A DNA stretch of 64,000 nucleotides from Acanthosoma haemorrhoidale (GCA_930367205.1 OV884014.1:111861138-111925137), one strand, 5' to 3'; shown: positions 32,255-43,691, numbered from the stretch's first letter. The notes: a model not told the origin generated them from the letters alone. Program-made: numbers and translations.

Positions 32255-32970
32255 GTGTCCCAGAATTAGCGGAAGATTTGATTTGAATAGAAAACACAGT
32301 TTTTAGTATTTTTGTTGTTATTTTTTTATTGAATTATAAAGTAAATAGGATAGGGTTATTTATGGAATAACACATCGGGCAAATGGCCTCCAGGACTTTG
32401 CTGGTACGTACGCACTGTTTTGTCGAAATTTTCCATGACCATTTGGCATAAATGTGGTTGAATTTCGTTGATGCAGCGTTGAATCTCCTCTTTTAATGCA
32501 CCGGTGGATGTGGGCTTGTTGACGTACACCTTTGACTTCAAATAACCCCATAAAAAGAAATCTAAAGGTGTTATTCTGATCACCGAAACGAGGGAGTACA
32601 CGACTGGAAATGTCTCATGCAGTATTTGAATTGTTTCATGGGCTGTATGGCATGTGGCACCATCTTGTTGAAACCACATATTGGCTACATCAATATCATC
32701 CAATTTCGGCACAAAGAACTGTGTCTACGACGCTGATGTTCCTGGATTTTCAACAACTCTCACGCACTGTTTCGATATTGACATTTGAACGACTTGTTTG
32801 TGGACGACCAGTGTGTTTAGTGTCTCCAACTGATCCAGTCTCCCTCGAATTTGTCAATTAATCTCTTCACAGTTGATGAAGTCAAAACACTATTCCGACC
32901 GTATTTTGTATGACATTTTCGAACTGCAGCCGCCAAACTTTCATTATTTTTGAGATAATGTTCAACAATT
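32255..32970 (-). mobile_element. Tc1/mariner-superfamily element remnant
   Basis: Left end GGTGTCCCAGAATTAGCGGA (about 32260) matches the inverted end of the copy at 43692-44348. The right end is not found, so the copy is truncated. Minus-strand transposase sequence fills it. It lies between tRNA-Ser copies 2 and 3. Confidence 0.75.
32356..32712 (-). pseudogene. Tc1/mariner transposase C-terminal half remnant
   Basis: 118 codons. MWFQQDGATCHTAHETIQIL contains the second catalytic aspartate (DGATCHT). A frame-disturbed stretch (SLVSVIRITPLDFFLWGYLK) follows, where the intact relative at 12278 has RSCDLTPLDFFLW, so the third catalytic residue is lost. The C-terminus GGHLPDVLFHK is preserved. 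Upstream N-terminal parts are frameshifted. Confidence 0.8.
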
Positions 32971-33173
32971 AAGACATTTTAATTGACCATTAAATTGACC
33001 ATTTTAATTATAGGCTAAATTGATTTGTGAAAAGTTTTCTACTTACAAAATATGTTTGACTATGACCCAACAAAAGCTTTAATTCATTTAAATAGCAACG
33101 GCCCAGAACGAACTGGCAGAAAATATTTTTCAAAACGAGGCTTGTTTCGTACACAGTTAGAGCAACAGGAAAG

Positions 33174-33653
33174 CATGGAGGACTATACTTTTGATTGGCA
33201 CTGAAGCTGTTACAGTCGAAGAGATTCCTTTGAAGAAATATGCTCCGTCTGTAACCTGTTCCAAGAAAACATGGAGGACTATACTTTTGACTGGCACTGA
33301 AGCTGTTACAGTCGAAGAGATTCCTTTGAAGAAATATGCTCCGTCTGTAACCTGTTCCAAGAAAACATGGAGGACTATACTTTTGACTGGCACTGAAGCT
33401 GTTACAGTCGAAGAGATTCCTTTGAAGAAATATGCTCCGTCTGTAACCTGTTCCAAGAAAACATGGAGGACTATACTTTTGACTGGCACTGAAGCTGTTA
33501 CAGTCGAAGAGATTCCTTTGAAGAAATATGCTCCGTCTGTAACCTGTTCCAAGAAAACATGGAGGACTATACTTTTGACTGGCACTGAAGCTGTTACAGT
33601 CGAAGAGATTCCTTTGAAGAAATATGCTCCGTCTGTAACCTGTTCCAAGAAAA
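33174..33653 (+). repeat. 96-bp tandem repeat, five units
   Basis: Units start at 33174, 33270, 33366, 33462 and 33558. Units 2-5 appear identical and unit 1 differs by one base (GATTGG for GACTGG). Since 96 is 32 codons, any frame open in one unit stays open through the array. This produces the 222-, 193- and 163-codon frames on both strands (33008-33772). The uniformity points to recent expansion. I do not call a protein gene here. Confidence 0.95.
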
Positions 33654-33960
33654 CGATTGAACCAGTTAGTCTTCATACGGCCGATTCATACATTTTATTC
33701 AGAACAGCTCCAAGAATTTACCAATTATTCTCTTTAAATAAAGCTTTATATTTCGCCGGAATCAATGTTTAAATTTATTCCATAATATGCTTCAAGTGTT
33801 TATTTTAACTATTCATTTTTATATTTATTATATAATATAAAAACAGATTTTTTTTCAATTCCAGCAATTTATTTATCTAATAGATACAAAAATCAAAGTG
33901 TAGTACAATACGCCATTTTAATCGAAATGCTATTACAGACAGAACTGCGTAGAGTCAAGA

Positions 33961-34042
33961 GCTGCGGTGTCCGAGCGGTTAAGGAGTTGGACTTGAAATC
34001 CAATGGGTTCTACCCGCACAGGTTCGAATCCTGTCCGCAGCG
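33961..34042 (+). tRNA. tRNA-Ser (anticodon UGA), copy 3
   Basis: 82 nt, identical to copy 2 except for one base in the A box/D-arm (GAGCGG for GAGTGG). The stems pair, the anticodon is TGA, and the discriminator is G. Confidence 0.97.
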
Positions 34043-34048
34043 GTAATA

Positions 34049-34052
34049 TTTT
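34049..34052 (+). terminator. pol III terminator of tRNA-Ser copy 3
   Basis: T4 seven nt after the gene, with a second T4 at 34054-34057. Confidence 0.65.
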
Positions 34053-34329
34053 ATTTTAGTATATTATTATCTTATTATCTTCACTTCAGAATTTAATATC
34101 AATATTATTGCATTATTTTGTTGTGATACTTTTTTTTTTTGTTGCTTGAAACCCCTTTACTCAATGTACACAGAGCAAGTTACAGATTCCACAATATGGA
34201 ATCTTTATATAAATACAGATCGTGGCTACCATATTTACTGTAGGAGAGAGTTATGTTTGGCCACTTGTCTTGTGATAACCTTCTTTAATTGTTGGATACT
34301 TTAAGCTGTACTGTCAAAGTACAGTCAAG

Positions 34330-34950
34330 TCAGGTCAAATGAGTCAAGTGAGTACATAGCATCAGTTTGAGACACAGCGACAAGTCAGCAAGTGGGTAAA
34401 TAGCGGGGCACTGTACAGCAGAGCTGGCCGGAGGACAAATTTATATATCATCAATTTGAGACGAAGCGACAGGTTAGGTGAAGTTAGCAAGTGCGATAGC
34501 CGGTAAGACCTTTGTCGTACTTTTTCTATTTTATCACTAAAATGAGTAGAGAAATGGAGATGCCTATCCATTTTTATACCCAAATAGTGCATTGAGAAAG
34601 CTGGTGAGTTCTCTTGCCTTCCTATACTATATGATTTTGGCAAGGCTTTTTTCCCCTTTTGGAGGGAGAAGATTACGCAGTCGGTCTTCCCGGCATTTAC
34701 ACTGATGTTTAACATGCCCAGTCTGTCACTGATAACGATACAAACTGACTCGGCCTGTGTAAGAGATCTTTGTGCACTCATGCTGCTGCTGTAAACCGCA
34801 ATGTCGTGAGCGGATGCCATCACTGTAGCTTTCTTGTAGTTTGTCCCAACAATGTCAGTCTGCATGCTAAAAAGTACAGGAGACAGGGCCGCTCCTTGAG
34901 GAACTCCACAGATTATGGGTTCGAGGTGCAGTCACCCATCCGTACCATCG
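34330..34950 (-). mobile_element. LINE-A internal fragment, reverse orientation
   Basis: Minus-strand reverse-transcriptase sequence followed by a rearranged 3' part. The AGTTTGAGACACAGCGACAA and AATTTGAGACGAAGCGACAG blocks (34363 and 34451) form an internal duplication around the GCTGGCCGGAGGACAAATTT motif. The upstream limit near 34950 is marked by a T10 tract. Confidence 0.75.
34362..34930 (-). pseudogene. LINE-A reverse transcriptase palm/thumb remnant
   Basis: Reading down the minus strand: CGVPQGAALSPVLFSMQTD (the conserved GxPQGxxLSPxLF block of non-LTR reverse transcriptases, about 34900-34855), then ASAHDIAVYSSSMSAQ. The catalytic FADD box should lie in the second segment, but the first aspartate is replaced (SAHD), so the enzyme would be inactive. 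LNISVNAGKTDCVIFSLQ and LSLRLKLMIYKFVLRPALLY follow. No stop is present from 34865 to 34362. Confidence 0.85.
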
Positions 34951-35329
34951 TTACTTTTTTTTTTCTAAGAAAAGGGATTATTAGATTCATCTGGAGAATA
35001 GAAACTAAACTAAAACAGGAATTTACTGTTAATTCCATTGCGATTTTTCTCTAAATGAAACATATTCGATCTAAAAAGCAATAATTTTTTTTTTTTTGCT
35101 ACAAAGTTGTTTGAAGAACAATCCAACCTGGAAATAGACAAATAAATTTACCAAAATAATTATTTAATAAATTATTAAATAAACACTATTTCATAGTCAC
35201 GCGGTCCTTCGTCAAAGATGATTGTAATTGATCTAATAAATAGACATAATTAAATAATTATGTCATATTAAAGCATTTAAAGCCGACATACGGGCGATAT
35301 AAAATGCTGCACTCTACCACTGCTCGACA

Positions 35330-35460
35330 ACCGAAGAGAGAGAGAAAGTGAAGCGAAGGCCATTAGCGTGTGGTGAGTGTTCTCTAGTGCTGCCCTCTCT
35401 CGCTTTTGGGACCGTGGTGCTGCGGTATAAAGCCGGCTACTGGCCTGTAATGATCACGAT
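35330..35460 (+). promoter_or_regulatory. GAGA/TATA promoter-like block
   Basis: GAGAGAGAGAAAG at 35335-35347, CTCTCTCGC near 35395, a clear TATAAAG at 35426-35432, and an initiator-like ATCACGA with A at 35456, 30 bp downstream of the TATA start. CpG-containing and GC-richer than its surroundings. A methionine-initiated short frame follows at 35511. Inference from motif spacing. Confidence 0.35.
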
Positions 35461-35510
35461 TCGGCGAATACTTGCACACACATATATATAGCGAAAATAG
35501 GAGACACCCA

Positions 35511-35606
35511 ATGGCGAAACTACTCCAATACCAGATAGAACACAGGTATTCTGCCGAAACCATGGAGGAAAAAGATCCTTACATTCGTAAATTGGTACAT
35601 CCCTAA
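35511..35606 (+). CDS. candidate 31-codon small ORF downstream of the promoter-like block
   Basis: ATGGCG in CACCCAATGGCG context about 55 bp after the putative start site. It reads MAKLLQYQIEHRYSAETMEE... and ends TAA at 35604-35606. An overlapping frame (+1) from about 35538 continues as NNDSITDEVVRDFYKIANST to a TAG near 35680, so this may be a frameshifted coding remnant instead of a true small gene. Unrecognised. Confidence 0.2.
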   Translation: MAKLLQYQIEHRYSAETMEEKDPYIRKLVHP

Positions 35607-35867
35607 CAATGACAGTATAACTGATGAAGTGGTCCGGGATTTTTATAAAATTGCAAACTCTACAAATTTAGTCGTAAAGTAGAAATACCACTCTGAAAAT
35701 TCTTTTTGAACAGCACCTGTCATGAAATTGTTACACTCAAACATGTTTTTCTTCAATTTAAAATTGGTCAATTTGCCTCTCCGAGAAGTATGGAGTGATG
35801 ATGTCTTTTGTTTGTGTGCCCGTCTGTTTTAAGAAAGCTTTACTAAAAATAAGCCAAACGATCTATA

Positions 35868-36500
35868 TTGAAACTTCTTTATTGTGCTAAAGTTACAATC
35901 TGCCTTGTATTAGTAATTGTGTTAAATGTTATCATTTATACCATATAACAATTCTTCATTCACCACATCAGCCATCAGCCGGATACGAGCCAGCGGAGGC
36001 TGAACAAGAGCACGAGAGCCACATACGCTCAGGACATGGAGAAACTGCCCATTGCCTGGACTCCCTCTGTCACGCATTTATAGTAGGTCACGAGGCCAGT
36101 GCCGTTTTAGTCCCCGAGGAGGATTATAGGAATGAGTGGTGCAGTGCAATGACTGTACTAGGAGATTAGGGTGGTTGGATAGGTTACTATAGAATTTCAT
36201 GAACTTGGAGGGGATGAGTTCGAGAATGTAGGGTATATTAAGGTCGTTATGAAGGGTTTTGTTGCTAACATAATAAGGGGCATTTACTATTGTTCTCAGG
36301 ACTTTAGATTGAAAGGATCTGATACGCTTGATGTTCGACTTTTTTGCTGTCCCCCACAGCTCTGTTCCGTATGTCCACGTTGGCTTAAGTATAACTTTAT
36401 AGATTAGTAATTTGTTTTGTATTAGAAGATGGGATGTCCTTGGAACTCGTCTGTACAGTTGTCCAAAGCATCAGTTTATTTCTAGTCTGCAAACGATCTG
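35868..36500 (-). mobile_element. LINE-B, 5' truncated, reverse orientation
   Basis: Minus strand from the reverse-transcriptase region (complement of CAAAGGACATCCCATCT-like sequence near 36440) through the C-terminal coding part and 3' UTR. It ends in the complement of CAGATTGTAACTTTAGCACA near 35880-35900. Stops and indels break the frame. Confidence 0.8.
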
Positions 36501-37348
36501 CAATTTTAAAGGGGCTCTCCACAATACCCCGGATTACTCTTGTGGCTTTTTGGTTAGGATTTAATAATATTTGACAGCCGAAGAAATTCGTAGACAGTTA
36601 TGTAATAAACATAATCTTATCATTAAAAAATGGTATGTTTATCAATAACATCCTAAGATCTAACATCTTTTAACTTATAATCAGCTCTATTGCAATTATC
36701 AATAACTTATTTTCCTTTCCCAGGCCTCCATTCTCAATATCTGTCTCCCACGACCTTTCAGTAATATCTGTGCTTTTATCATTAGTGTAATCATTTTCAT
36801 GTACACATAAAAACCCTTTAGGCATAAGCCAGAGTGTCGATTCCCTTCAGGCATTCAAGTGGCTAGTAAGCTCTCTGTTGTAACCATATCTAATTGGTTT
36901 TTGTACCAAATAAAGTTTTTTTTTGAAGTCTTGCGTAGCAAAGTTATAATTGACGTTGAAGGTTTGCTTTATCTAAATGTGGCATCCCTTTAGTTCAATG
37001 CTGACAATACCAGTCTCAATCACTCTTCAGTTCTTCATGATGAACTCGAGAGTGCAAGTCGGGATTCCAAAGTGATTTAACATTTAAGTTAGTATTTTGT
37101 ATTAATTTTTGAAATTTTCTAGATTTTAGTGACTTTTGGTAGTAGGCGCGGACACTTTAAAACACAAACTAACCGTTATTTGCTGGAATTGCTGCAAACT
37201 GGAATTAGATGCCGCTGGAGCCTATTTATCAGAGACAACCGCTGGCTAGGGGAGCAGATAGTAGGAGTCCATTGCTGGCTGCTATCGCTGTATCACGCCT
37301 GGATATATGACAGGTACAAAGCTGGCCTATCTGCTAGCAGATCGCTAT
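36501..37348. other. intergenic sequence
   Basis: A 73-codon frame at 37129-37350 has no known domain. It lies in a GC-richer patch that contains the X-box palindrome at its end. Confidence 0.35.
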
Positions 37349-37364
37349 AGTTGCTATAGCAACT
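37349..37364. promoter_or_regulatory. perfect 16-bp palindrome matching the RFX X-box
   Basis: AGTTGCTATAGCAACT is its own reverse complement. The core GTTGCT-AT-AGCAAC fits the RFX consensus RYYRYY-N(1-3)-RRYRAC exactly. In animals RFX factors act on such sites, notably at ciliary genes. Whether a transcript starts nearby is not visible. Confidence 0.4.
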
Positions 37365-38639
37365 TGCGTTCGCAGGTAATGCCCCTCGCAGAATGGGCTG
37401 TTATCTCCATCCTAGTGTCCTCTCATCCCGTAGTCCTTTAAAGCTAGATCACCGTTATCGGCTGGCTATTTGTTCCTCACTGGCTTTAACACCTATTGGG
37501 AATAGTGTTTGACTAAACACAGTAGATGCTATCAATGATAATTTATACTACAAAAAAAATACCTTCTGGATGCAGACAGGAATTTCAAGTTCCTAACTCG
37601 GGTATATCATCAATAAACAAGTAATTACTGTCACTACATATGCGTGAATTTAGACATAATATACTAAATTTGCCTGCGTAAATACCTAATAATTTAGTTG
37701 GACAGTTTTATAGGAAATAGGTACATATGACATGCTGAGCTTCACGATACTATTGTTGCCAGCTGTCCAAAGCTCACTGGTTGTACTACTAATAGTTTTA
37801 GAATTTGGAGAAGCAAGATTTTCAACTTATTTTGAATATGAGTAATTAAAGAGCATTTATTTTGCTGTCACAATAAAATGTTTTTAATAAATTAAACTAT
37901 GACTAAGCAATACAAAAAATAACATAAATAGGGATACCAAAAAGTATACATAGATATTTTTAATTCTCAAAGTATATATTGTAACATTAATGATATTTGA
38001 GCATATCATGGCCAGGAACCTTCACAGATGTGACCAGATGGTAAGCATCTTCCCTTATGCTCTTAGGAGTGGGGATGATATAAAGAGTCAGTCTTTGCAC
38101 GACCGCCGAGAAGAGCGGATTCTTAGCAAGCTCCCGAACTGGCGGTACCATACTGGAAGAGAGGAGAAGAACCAACAGCAGACAGTAATGTTGATTGGAT
38201 TATACGGAGATCATCGATTGGGCGATATTAATATTGTTTTTATTATGGATCCATTAAAAGAATTTGAGCTCAAATTTCATGTTTTTTGTAATTAGTAGTA
38301 ACTATCCTTGTTCAAAAGGAATTGAATATTTTTTTATACTTTTTGTCAGCACTCTATATAATTATAATTATTTGTTATAACCATTTTATTTGAATATATT
38401 TCACAATTCCCAGTTTCTCAATTTATTAATAACAACATTAGCCTTAAGATCGGGCGATTCAATCGGGATAAATTCCTATGTCAAAGACATAAAACAATTT
38501 AAATTAAAGATCTCATGACGGACCTGCCGAATTAGTTAAGGTAAATTGATCAAATAAAGTAAAAAAAGAAATGGTAAAAAAATGAGGTAGGTTTTAATAT
38601 ATGTGTAAGAAAATGCAAATATTGTTTTTATCTATCTTA
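37365..38639. other. intergenic sequence
   Basis: A frame on each strand at 37987-38295 overlaps within a GC-richer patch (38000-38190) with no recognised domain. Otherwise AT-rich. Confidence 0.35.
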
Positions 38640-38790
38640 TTAAGATTTAGTTTAAGTTTTTATTGTTAGATGTAAGTTAGTTTTAAGTCTATGATAAATA
38701 ATGTGAGCCCCATCACTTTTTTTTTAATTCAGTCCATTAATGTATAATGTACATCATTATTATACTTTTGTACAATGCAGATCACTATTA
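38640..38790 (+). mobile_element. LINE-A 3' UTR fragment
   Basis: GTTAGATGTAAGTTAGTTTT, GTGAGCCCCATCACTTTT (38702-38719) and ATTCAGTCCATTAATGTATA follow the order of the LINE-A 3' UTR (compare the reverse complement of 14820-14900). Confidence 0.55.
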
Positions 38791-40308
38791 GTAGAAAACA
38801 GAATTGGTATAAAATGTAGCCTAGCTACTGGTTATATAATGAAGCAAATGTAAATAGATTCGTTGGTAGATTTTTGTAACATATATTAATTTTGTAACGA
38901 TTGGATATGAGCAAAAGAAAAAAAAAATTCTCAGCATAGAAAAAATAATTTTAGTTTTTAAAGCTCAATTCTGATTTTTTTTGTCGATTGCCCGAGGAGT
39001 CTTAAATGTATTTACTGATCGCTATATTATCCATAGAAAACCTATTTACCGATTCTAGAAGCCTGTGTGATTGAACAATCAGCCCGAGCTATCAGTGCTG
39101 CCATCACACAGCAAACAGTCCCACCTGCTCTTTAATCAGAACCATCACAGTTTGGTGATTAACGAGCCAGATTTGTTTCGTTAAAAGTTGCTGGATTGCT
39201 GCCGCCCCCCCCCCTCACTCGAAACTGGGAAATTCGAATTTACACAGGGCTCGGCGGGGAGATTAATTCCCTTTCAGTTTTCCAATTACACCGCCGAGTG
39301 TCTGCAAGCTTTTCCGTCCACTTTTATTTTGGCTGACGGCATAGCGTAAATAGTAGCAACTCATTATCGCTCCAAGTTTCCTGATTTAATCCTTCATAAG
39401 GAAATAATAATTTTTGTTGATTTAGTTAAGTAGAATTCGTCCTGGAACTTTTGGTTAACCCCACAACTCCCCGGAAGAGATTATAGTCCTAACTTGTTTA
39501 AGCGTACAGCGTTGAAGAAGACAAATGAAGGACTCGCCTCTGAAGCGTTCCTTTCTTGATTGTTTCTAGTTCAACTCCCTAAAAACCCTAACCCTAACCC
39601 TAAAAACCTAAAGAACCAGACGGCGAGAACGGTCATTACTATTTAAACATTTCCCTGCAATTTACAGTGCAGAGATTTTCATCACTAGCGTTTGGGCACT
39701 TTCATAGCCTACGCATCCAAACTTCACAGTCATGTATTCTTAATTCGGTTCTATGCTGACTAATCCTGTAGGGTCCAAAGTTTGTTGAAGTTAAACTTAC
39801 ACATACAAGAAGATTCGTTGGGGATATGATTTGTATACAAATGAGTTGCTTATACACCTCGCGGCCGAGGCGTCCCTACAAGCGCTGATAACAAATAACG
39901 TCATAATCCAACATCTTCATAACCCTCATTCCGTTCTTGTTAAGTATATGTGTTTCCTGTCTATTATAAAGGTTACAGTATTTTTTTATACAGTCCACTT
40001 TAACGACTAATTTAAGAGTCCTGTGAGATGTGGTCATTGTAATGTTTTTATCTTGTATATAGTTTTCACGTACGTTTAGTCCGTTCAGAAAATATTTTTA
40101 CACAGCCGCAGACAATACTGAATAATAAGCTATGCCTACACTTTGAGTTTATACAATAAATAATTATTATGTACATAATCCATGACGGGATTACATCGGA
40201 AGTGTGCTGGTGTATGATTTTATTATTTTAATACTTTTACTAATAGCTTAAATATACTAAATGAAATATAACTGTTTTAATGATTTTATTGCAACAAATG
40301 TTACACAT
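38791..40308. other. intergenic sequence, possibly conserved non-coding
   Basis: No gene. The stretch 39060-39370 is less AT-rich, with a C11 tract at about 39207 and TTAATC/ATTAAT cores. Telomere-like repeats occur at 39584-39603. Confidence 0.35.
39584..39603 (+). repeat. interstitial telomere-like repeat (CCCTAA)3
   Basis: Three and a third tandem CCCTAA units. This is the vertebrate-type motif, not the CCTAA typical of many insects. Short enough to be chance or repair-derived. Confidence 0.6.
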
Positions 40309-40890
40309 TGCAGCGACCGCTAACTAGATTAGATAAATCACTCTATATATTGTAAATTAGTTATAATATGTTGTAAACAAATGTAAATACTATTACCAAA
40401 CCACAATGTCATATCAGTGTAAATATGGTTAACAATAAATGACCTAGCTGCAGGCGACTTACATTTGGTCTTCTCATTTATGAAAACTTCTACACTTCTA
40501 TCCTAGCCTTGCTATGCTTTAGTCCGGCGATGTCAGACCCCACACATAACTAGTGGATTCCCTGCCTTCGTCTCGCTAAAACTAGCAGCTCCTTGGTGCT
40601 AAGAGACCTAAAAGAGACCACTTCCTCGAGGATGACGGTCACATGGGGCCTTCGAACTTTACCTAGTAGTGTCTCCCCCTGTGATCCAGACTGCATCTCT
40701 CTCCGGTTCACACTCGCCTTTGCGATCCGGGCGGTTTTCGCATACCCTCAGATACCGAGTGTGAATTCGTGGTCATTCCAAGACCACATAAACTACCTAC
40801 ACTACACCTACCCTGCTCCTCTTCTCCAGAACATAGTGCTCTATCGGGGCACAAACCTTCTAAGATCTTATGGAGTAAGATCAAAATGAA
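40309..40890 (+). mobile_element. LTR fragment of the TGTAGCGACC family
   Basis: Starts TGCAGCGACCGCTAACTAGA. Shares ATACCGAGTGTGAATTCGTG (40757-40776) and CAGAACATAGTGCTCTATCG (near 40829) with the copies at 49013 and 55093. The usual CCGACA end was not located, so the 3' end is approximate. The frame 40593-40889 is within the LTR. Confidence 0.75.
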
Positions 40891-42061
40891 TTAGGCTGCC
40901 CGCCGACTAGGCCGACCGCCAGGGTGAAAGACCACAGATCCACCGGCTCTATCTCTTTCTTGGCGCTCGCCGAATGGCGGCTAGAGGTTGTAGTGACCTG
41001 CCCGCGGCCATTCAGATGGTTTTAAATTTTTTTGAACATTAGTTTCTTTCGTTAAAAATTCTTAGTTAGTGCTCAAAGACAGAAAGACAGCTGAGATTTC
41101 TCTGATTATAACTTTATATTTATTAATTATAACTTGTATTTAGGTAAAACAGCAGATTTTAACAAAACAGTTTCATATCATTAAAACTGTTAAATTATAC
41201 AAAATTTACACGCGTAAAATAGCATATCTGCATATTATATTTTGTTATTGAAATGATACTAACTGCTCAGGATAATAGTGGACTGTAGGAAATCGTGGAG
41301 TATAATTCTATTTCTAATTGTAAATTATTGCTAATAAAAGAGAAAATATCATTACAAAATTACAGGCGCACTTTGCATGGTAAATGCTCACGGACCGGCT
41401 GTCTGCAGAGTAAGTGAAAACCCCCAATGGGAGGGGATTGTGGGGGGTGAAAACCCCGCTCGATTAGGGCATGGGGAGGAGGGGGAAATTAAGTTGCCCC
41501 TGTAGAGGAATTTTAAACAGGCCTTCTCTGAAGCTGAGCACGAGACCACGGACTAGCTGTCTGCTGTGCCCACACTCTAGTTCCTCCGACATTTCATTGT
41601 TTTTTTTAGGTTCAGGGAAACCCTTATATTTTGAAATGTCCGCCTGTCTGTCGGTTCACATTTTTACACTTCCTGGTGATCGTGATTCTTCGGAATAACC
41701 TATAAGCATTAACTTGAAAAATGTCGGGATTCCCTTTCATTTCCCGATATGTTCAAGGCCAATTATAAACATAATTAATGGATATCAATCAATTGATTCC
41801 CCGTTAATAAAAGAAAATAATGATATCAACAACCTAATAATATGTAATTTTTTAAATGGTGCTATTTATTTGATGGGAGTGTTTAACCAGGTCTTATATT
41901 TAGATAGAATAACAAATTTTATAAAACAGTGCTTTATAGCTCTGGATTAGTCCATATAAACTTTTGACAGAAATTTTTTTTTTTCTTCTCATTTATTTAT
42001 ACAAACTTCTGATGTCCCCTCTACCCCCAATACCTTTTTGGGAAAATTCGCAGATCTCATA
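40891..42061. other. intergenic sequence
   Basis: A GC-rich patch 40885-41020 may be the end of, or sequence internal to, the LTR element. Small frames at 41471-41698 and 41714-41950 are not recognised. Confidence 0.35.
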
Positions 42062-42960
42062 ACCTTCAAAAACACCTTGATAAGATCTAGTATTGGTGCA
42101 ACCAATGGCGAATCAATGTCAATGAAGCAAAATGTTCCCACATAACCTTTACCCTCTGCCGCAAGTCCTGTCCACTATTTTTATTTTAATTCTATTCCTC
42201 TTCCTGTATCCGAGGCAGTACGGTATTTAGGCTTCCATCACGACAAAAGGCTAACAAGCAACCCACACACGAGGCTAAAAAGAAAGAACTAAACAGACGC
42301 TTTGGACAACTGTACAGACTACTTCAAAGGACATCCCATCTCTCAATAGAAAATAAACTACTAATCTACAAAGCTATACTTAAGCCAATCTGGACATACG
42401 GAATAGAGCTATGGAGGACAGCAAAAAAGTCGAACATCAAGCGCATCCAATCCTTTCAATCTAAAGTCCTGAGAACAATAGTAAATGCCCCTTATTATGT
42501 TAGCAACAAAACCCTTCACAACAATTTTAACATACCTTAAATTCTTGAACTCATCCCTTCCAAGTTTATGAAATTCCATAGTAACCGATAGGTTACTACT
42601 ATACTGGTGGTTGGATACAACCACCCTAATCCCCAAGCATAGTCCAATGACTGAATACGTGCCAGTGGAAGACCTGGCTATGGCCAGTTTCTCCAATCAT
42701 GTCCTGAGCGTCTGTGGCTCTCATACTATTGGTCAGCCTCCACTGGCTCGTATCCGGTGACGCCGCTGACAGAGGACCTTTGGAGACTTCACAAGACTCC
42801 ACTTCGTCTTTCGCATGCGAGGGAGGTGATAACCATGTGGATTTGGGAGGTCTGAGCTGTTTGTAAATACTGTATGAATGAGCGAGTGAATGAAAATATT
42901 TATCACCATTACTTATTGCCCAATGAGGCAGATTGTAATTTTATCATAGTAAAATTCTTG
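42062..42960 (+). mobile_element. LINE-B, longest copy in the window
   Basis: Covers the reverse-transcriptase C-terminal third, then a rearranged 3' UTR, ending in GGCAGATTGTAATTTTATCA near 42927. It is about 900 bp, 5' truncated, with no clear target duplication seen. Confidence 0.85.
42065..42590 (+). pseudogene. LINE-B reverse transcriptase remnant (jockey-type)
   Basis: In broken frames: QWRINVNEAKCSHITFTL, characteristic of jockey-clade elements after the palm, then RYLGFHHDKRLTSNPHTRLK, LYRLLQRTSHLSIENKLLIY, KAILKPIWTYGIELW and RIQSFQSKVLRTIVNAPYYV. Stops near 42538 and several frameshifts disable it. The catalytic FADD motif lies upstream and is missing. Confidence 0.85.
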
Positions 42961-43691
42961 TACACACATCTGTGACTTGCGTTAGAACCAGCGAATGAGA
43001 AGTAGATATGACAAAACAGCGTGACAGACATCGTTATGTCGTTGTATGTTGTAAGGTAACTTAGATGTAGGAGTAGGGTGTCGGCGCAGTTTGTAGTATA
43101 GTGTAGTTTTGAACGTAAGTGTTTTTTAGGGCGTAATGTGTTAAGAGACAACAAAAAAATTAACAAAATATACAAGGGTATAGGCTCTGCGCCGTGGTGT
43201 TTAAAGTGCCAAGATCGTGACAAAGTTAGCAAACATGGTAGGTAATCTCTTCTCAATGGGAAAACAAATAAAAGTTACACTGAAAAGGATAGGGTGGGGA
43301 AAATGGTAATACACTGGTAGATTAAAAAACAGAAAAAAGTAAAAAGAGATGGGAGGATATTAGTAGGGGAAAAGAAGACTTCCAGCCAGTATTGTTATCC
43401 TTAAAGTTTACAAAATGGACATTGGCTCGACTGCAGGGTTTATTACAAACCGACCGAGATAACGCAGACAAAAAGAGAAAAAGAAACAAACAGAGGGAAA
43501 AGGGAATGGGAGAGAGAGAGGGAGAGAGTGGAAGGGAGGAAGGGACTACAGAAGTCGGTATTGGCAAAGGCTCTAGGGCGGTTATGAGACTACACGAGCC
43601 AGACCCAATATCTGCGGCAAAGCCTCATCCTAGTGGTCCTACCTACCACTCCATAGTTCAGCCCATTCCATGTTCAACTTAAAACTATTTA
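42961..43691. other. intergenic sequence
   Basis: Frames at 42909-43256 and on both strands at 43322-43682 overlap a purine-rich GAGAGAGGGAGAGAG tract (43510-43524). They are low-complexity and not convincing genes. Confidence 0.4.

Noticed and set aside
33008..33772. 222-, 193- and 163-codon frames as a repeat-protein gene
   Set aside because: They are created by a tandem unit of 96 bp (32 codons), which keeps any open frame open. No start context, splice signal or known domain.
43322..43682. Frames on both strands around 43.5 kb
   Set aside because: Driven by a low-complexity GAGAGAGGGA tract.
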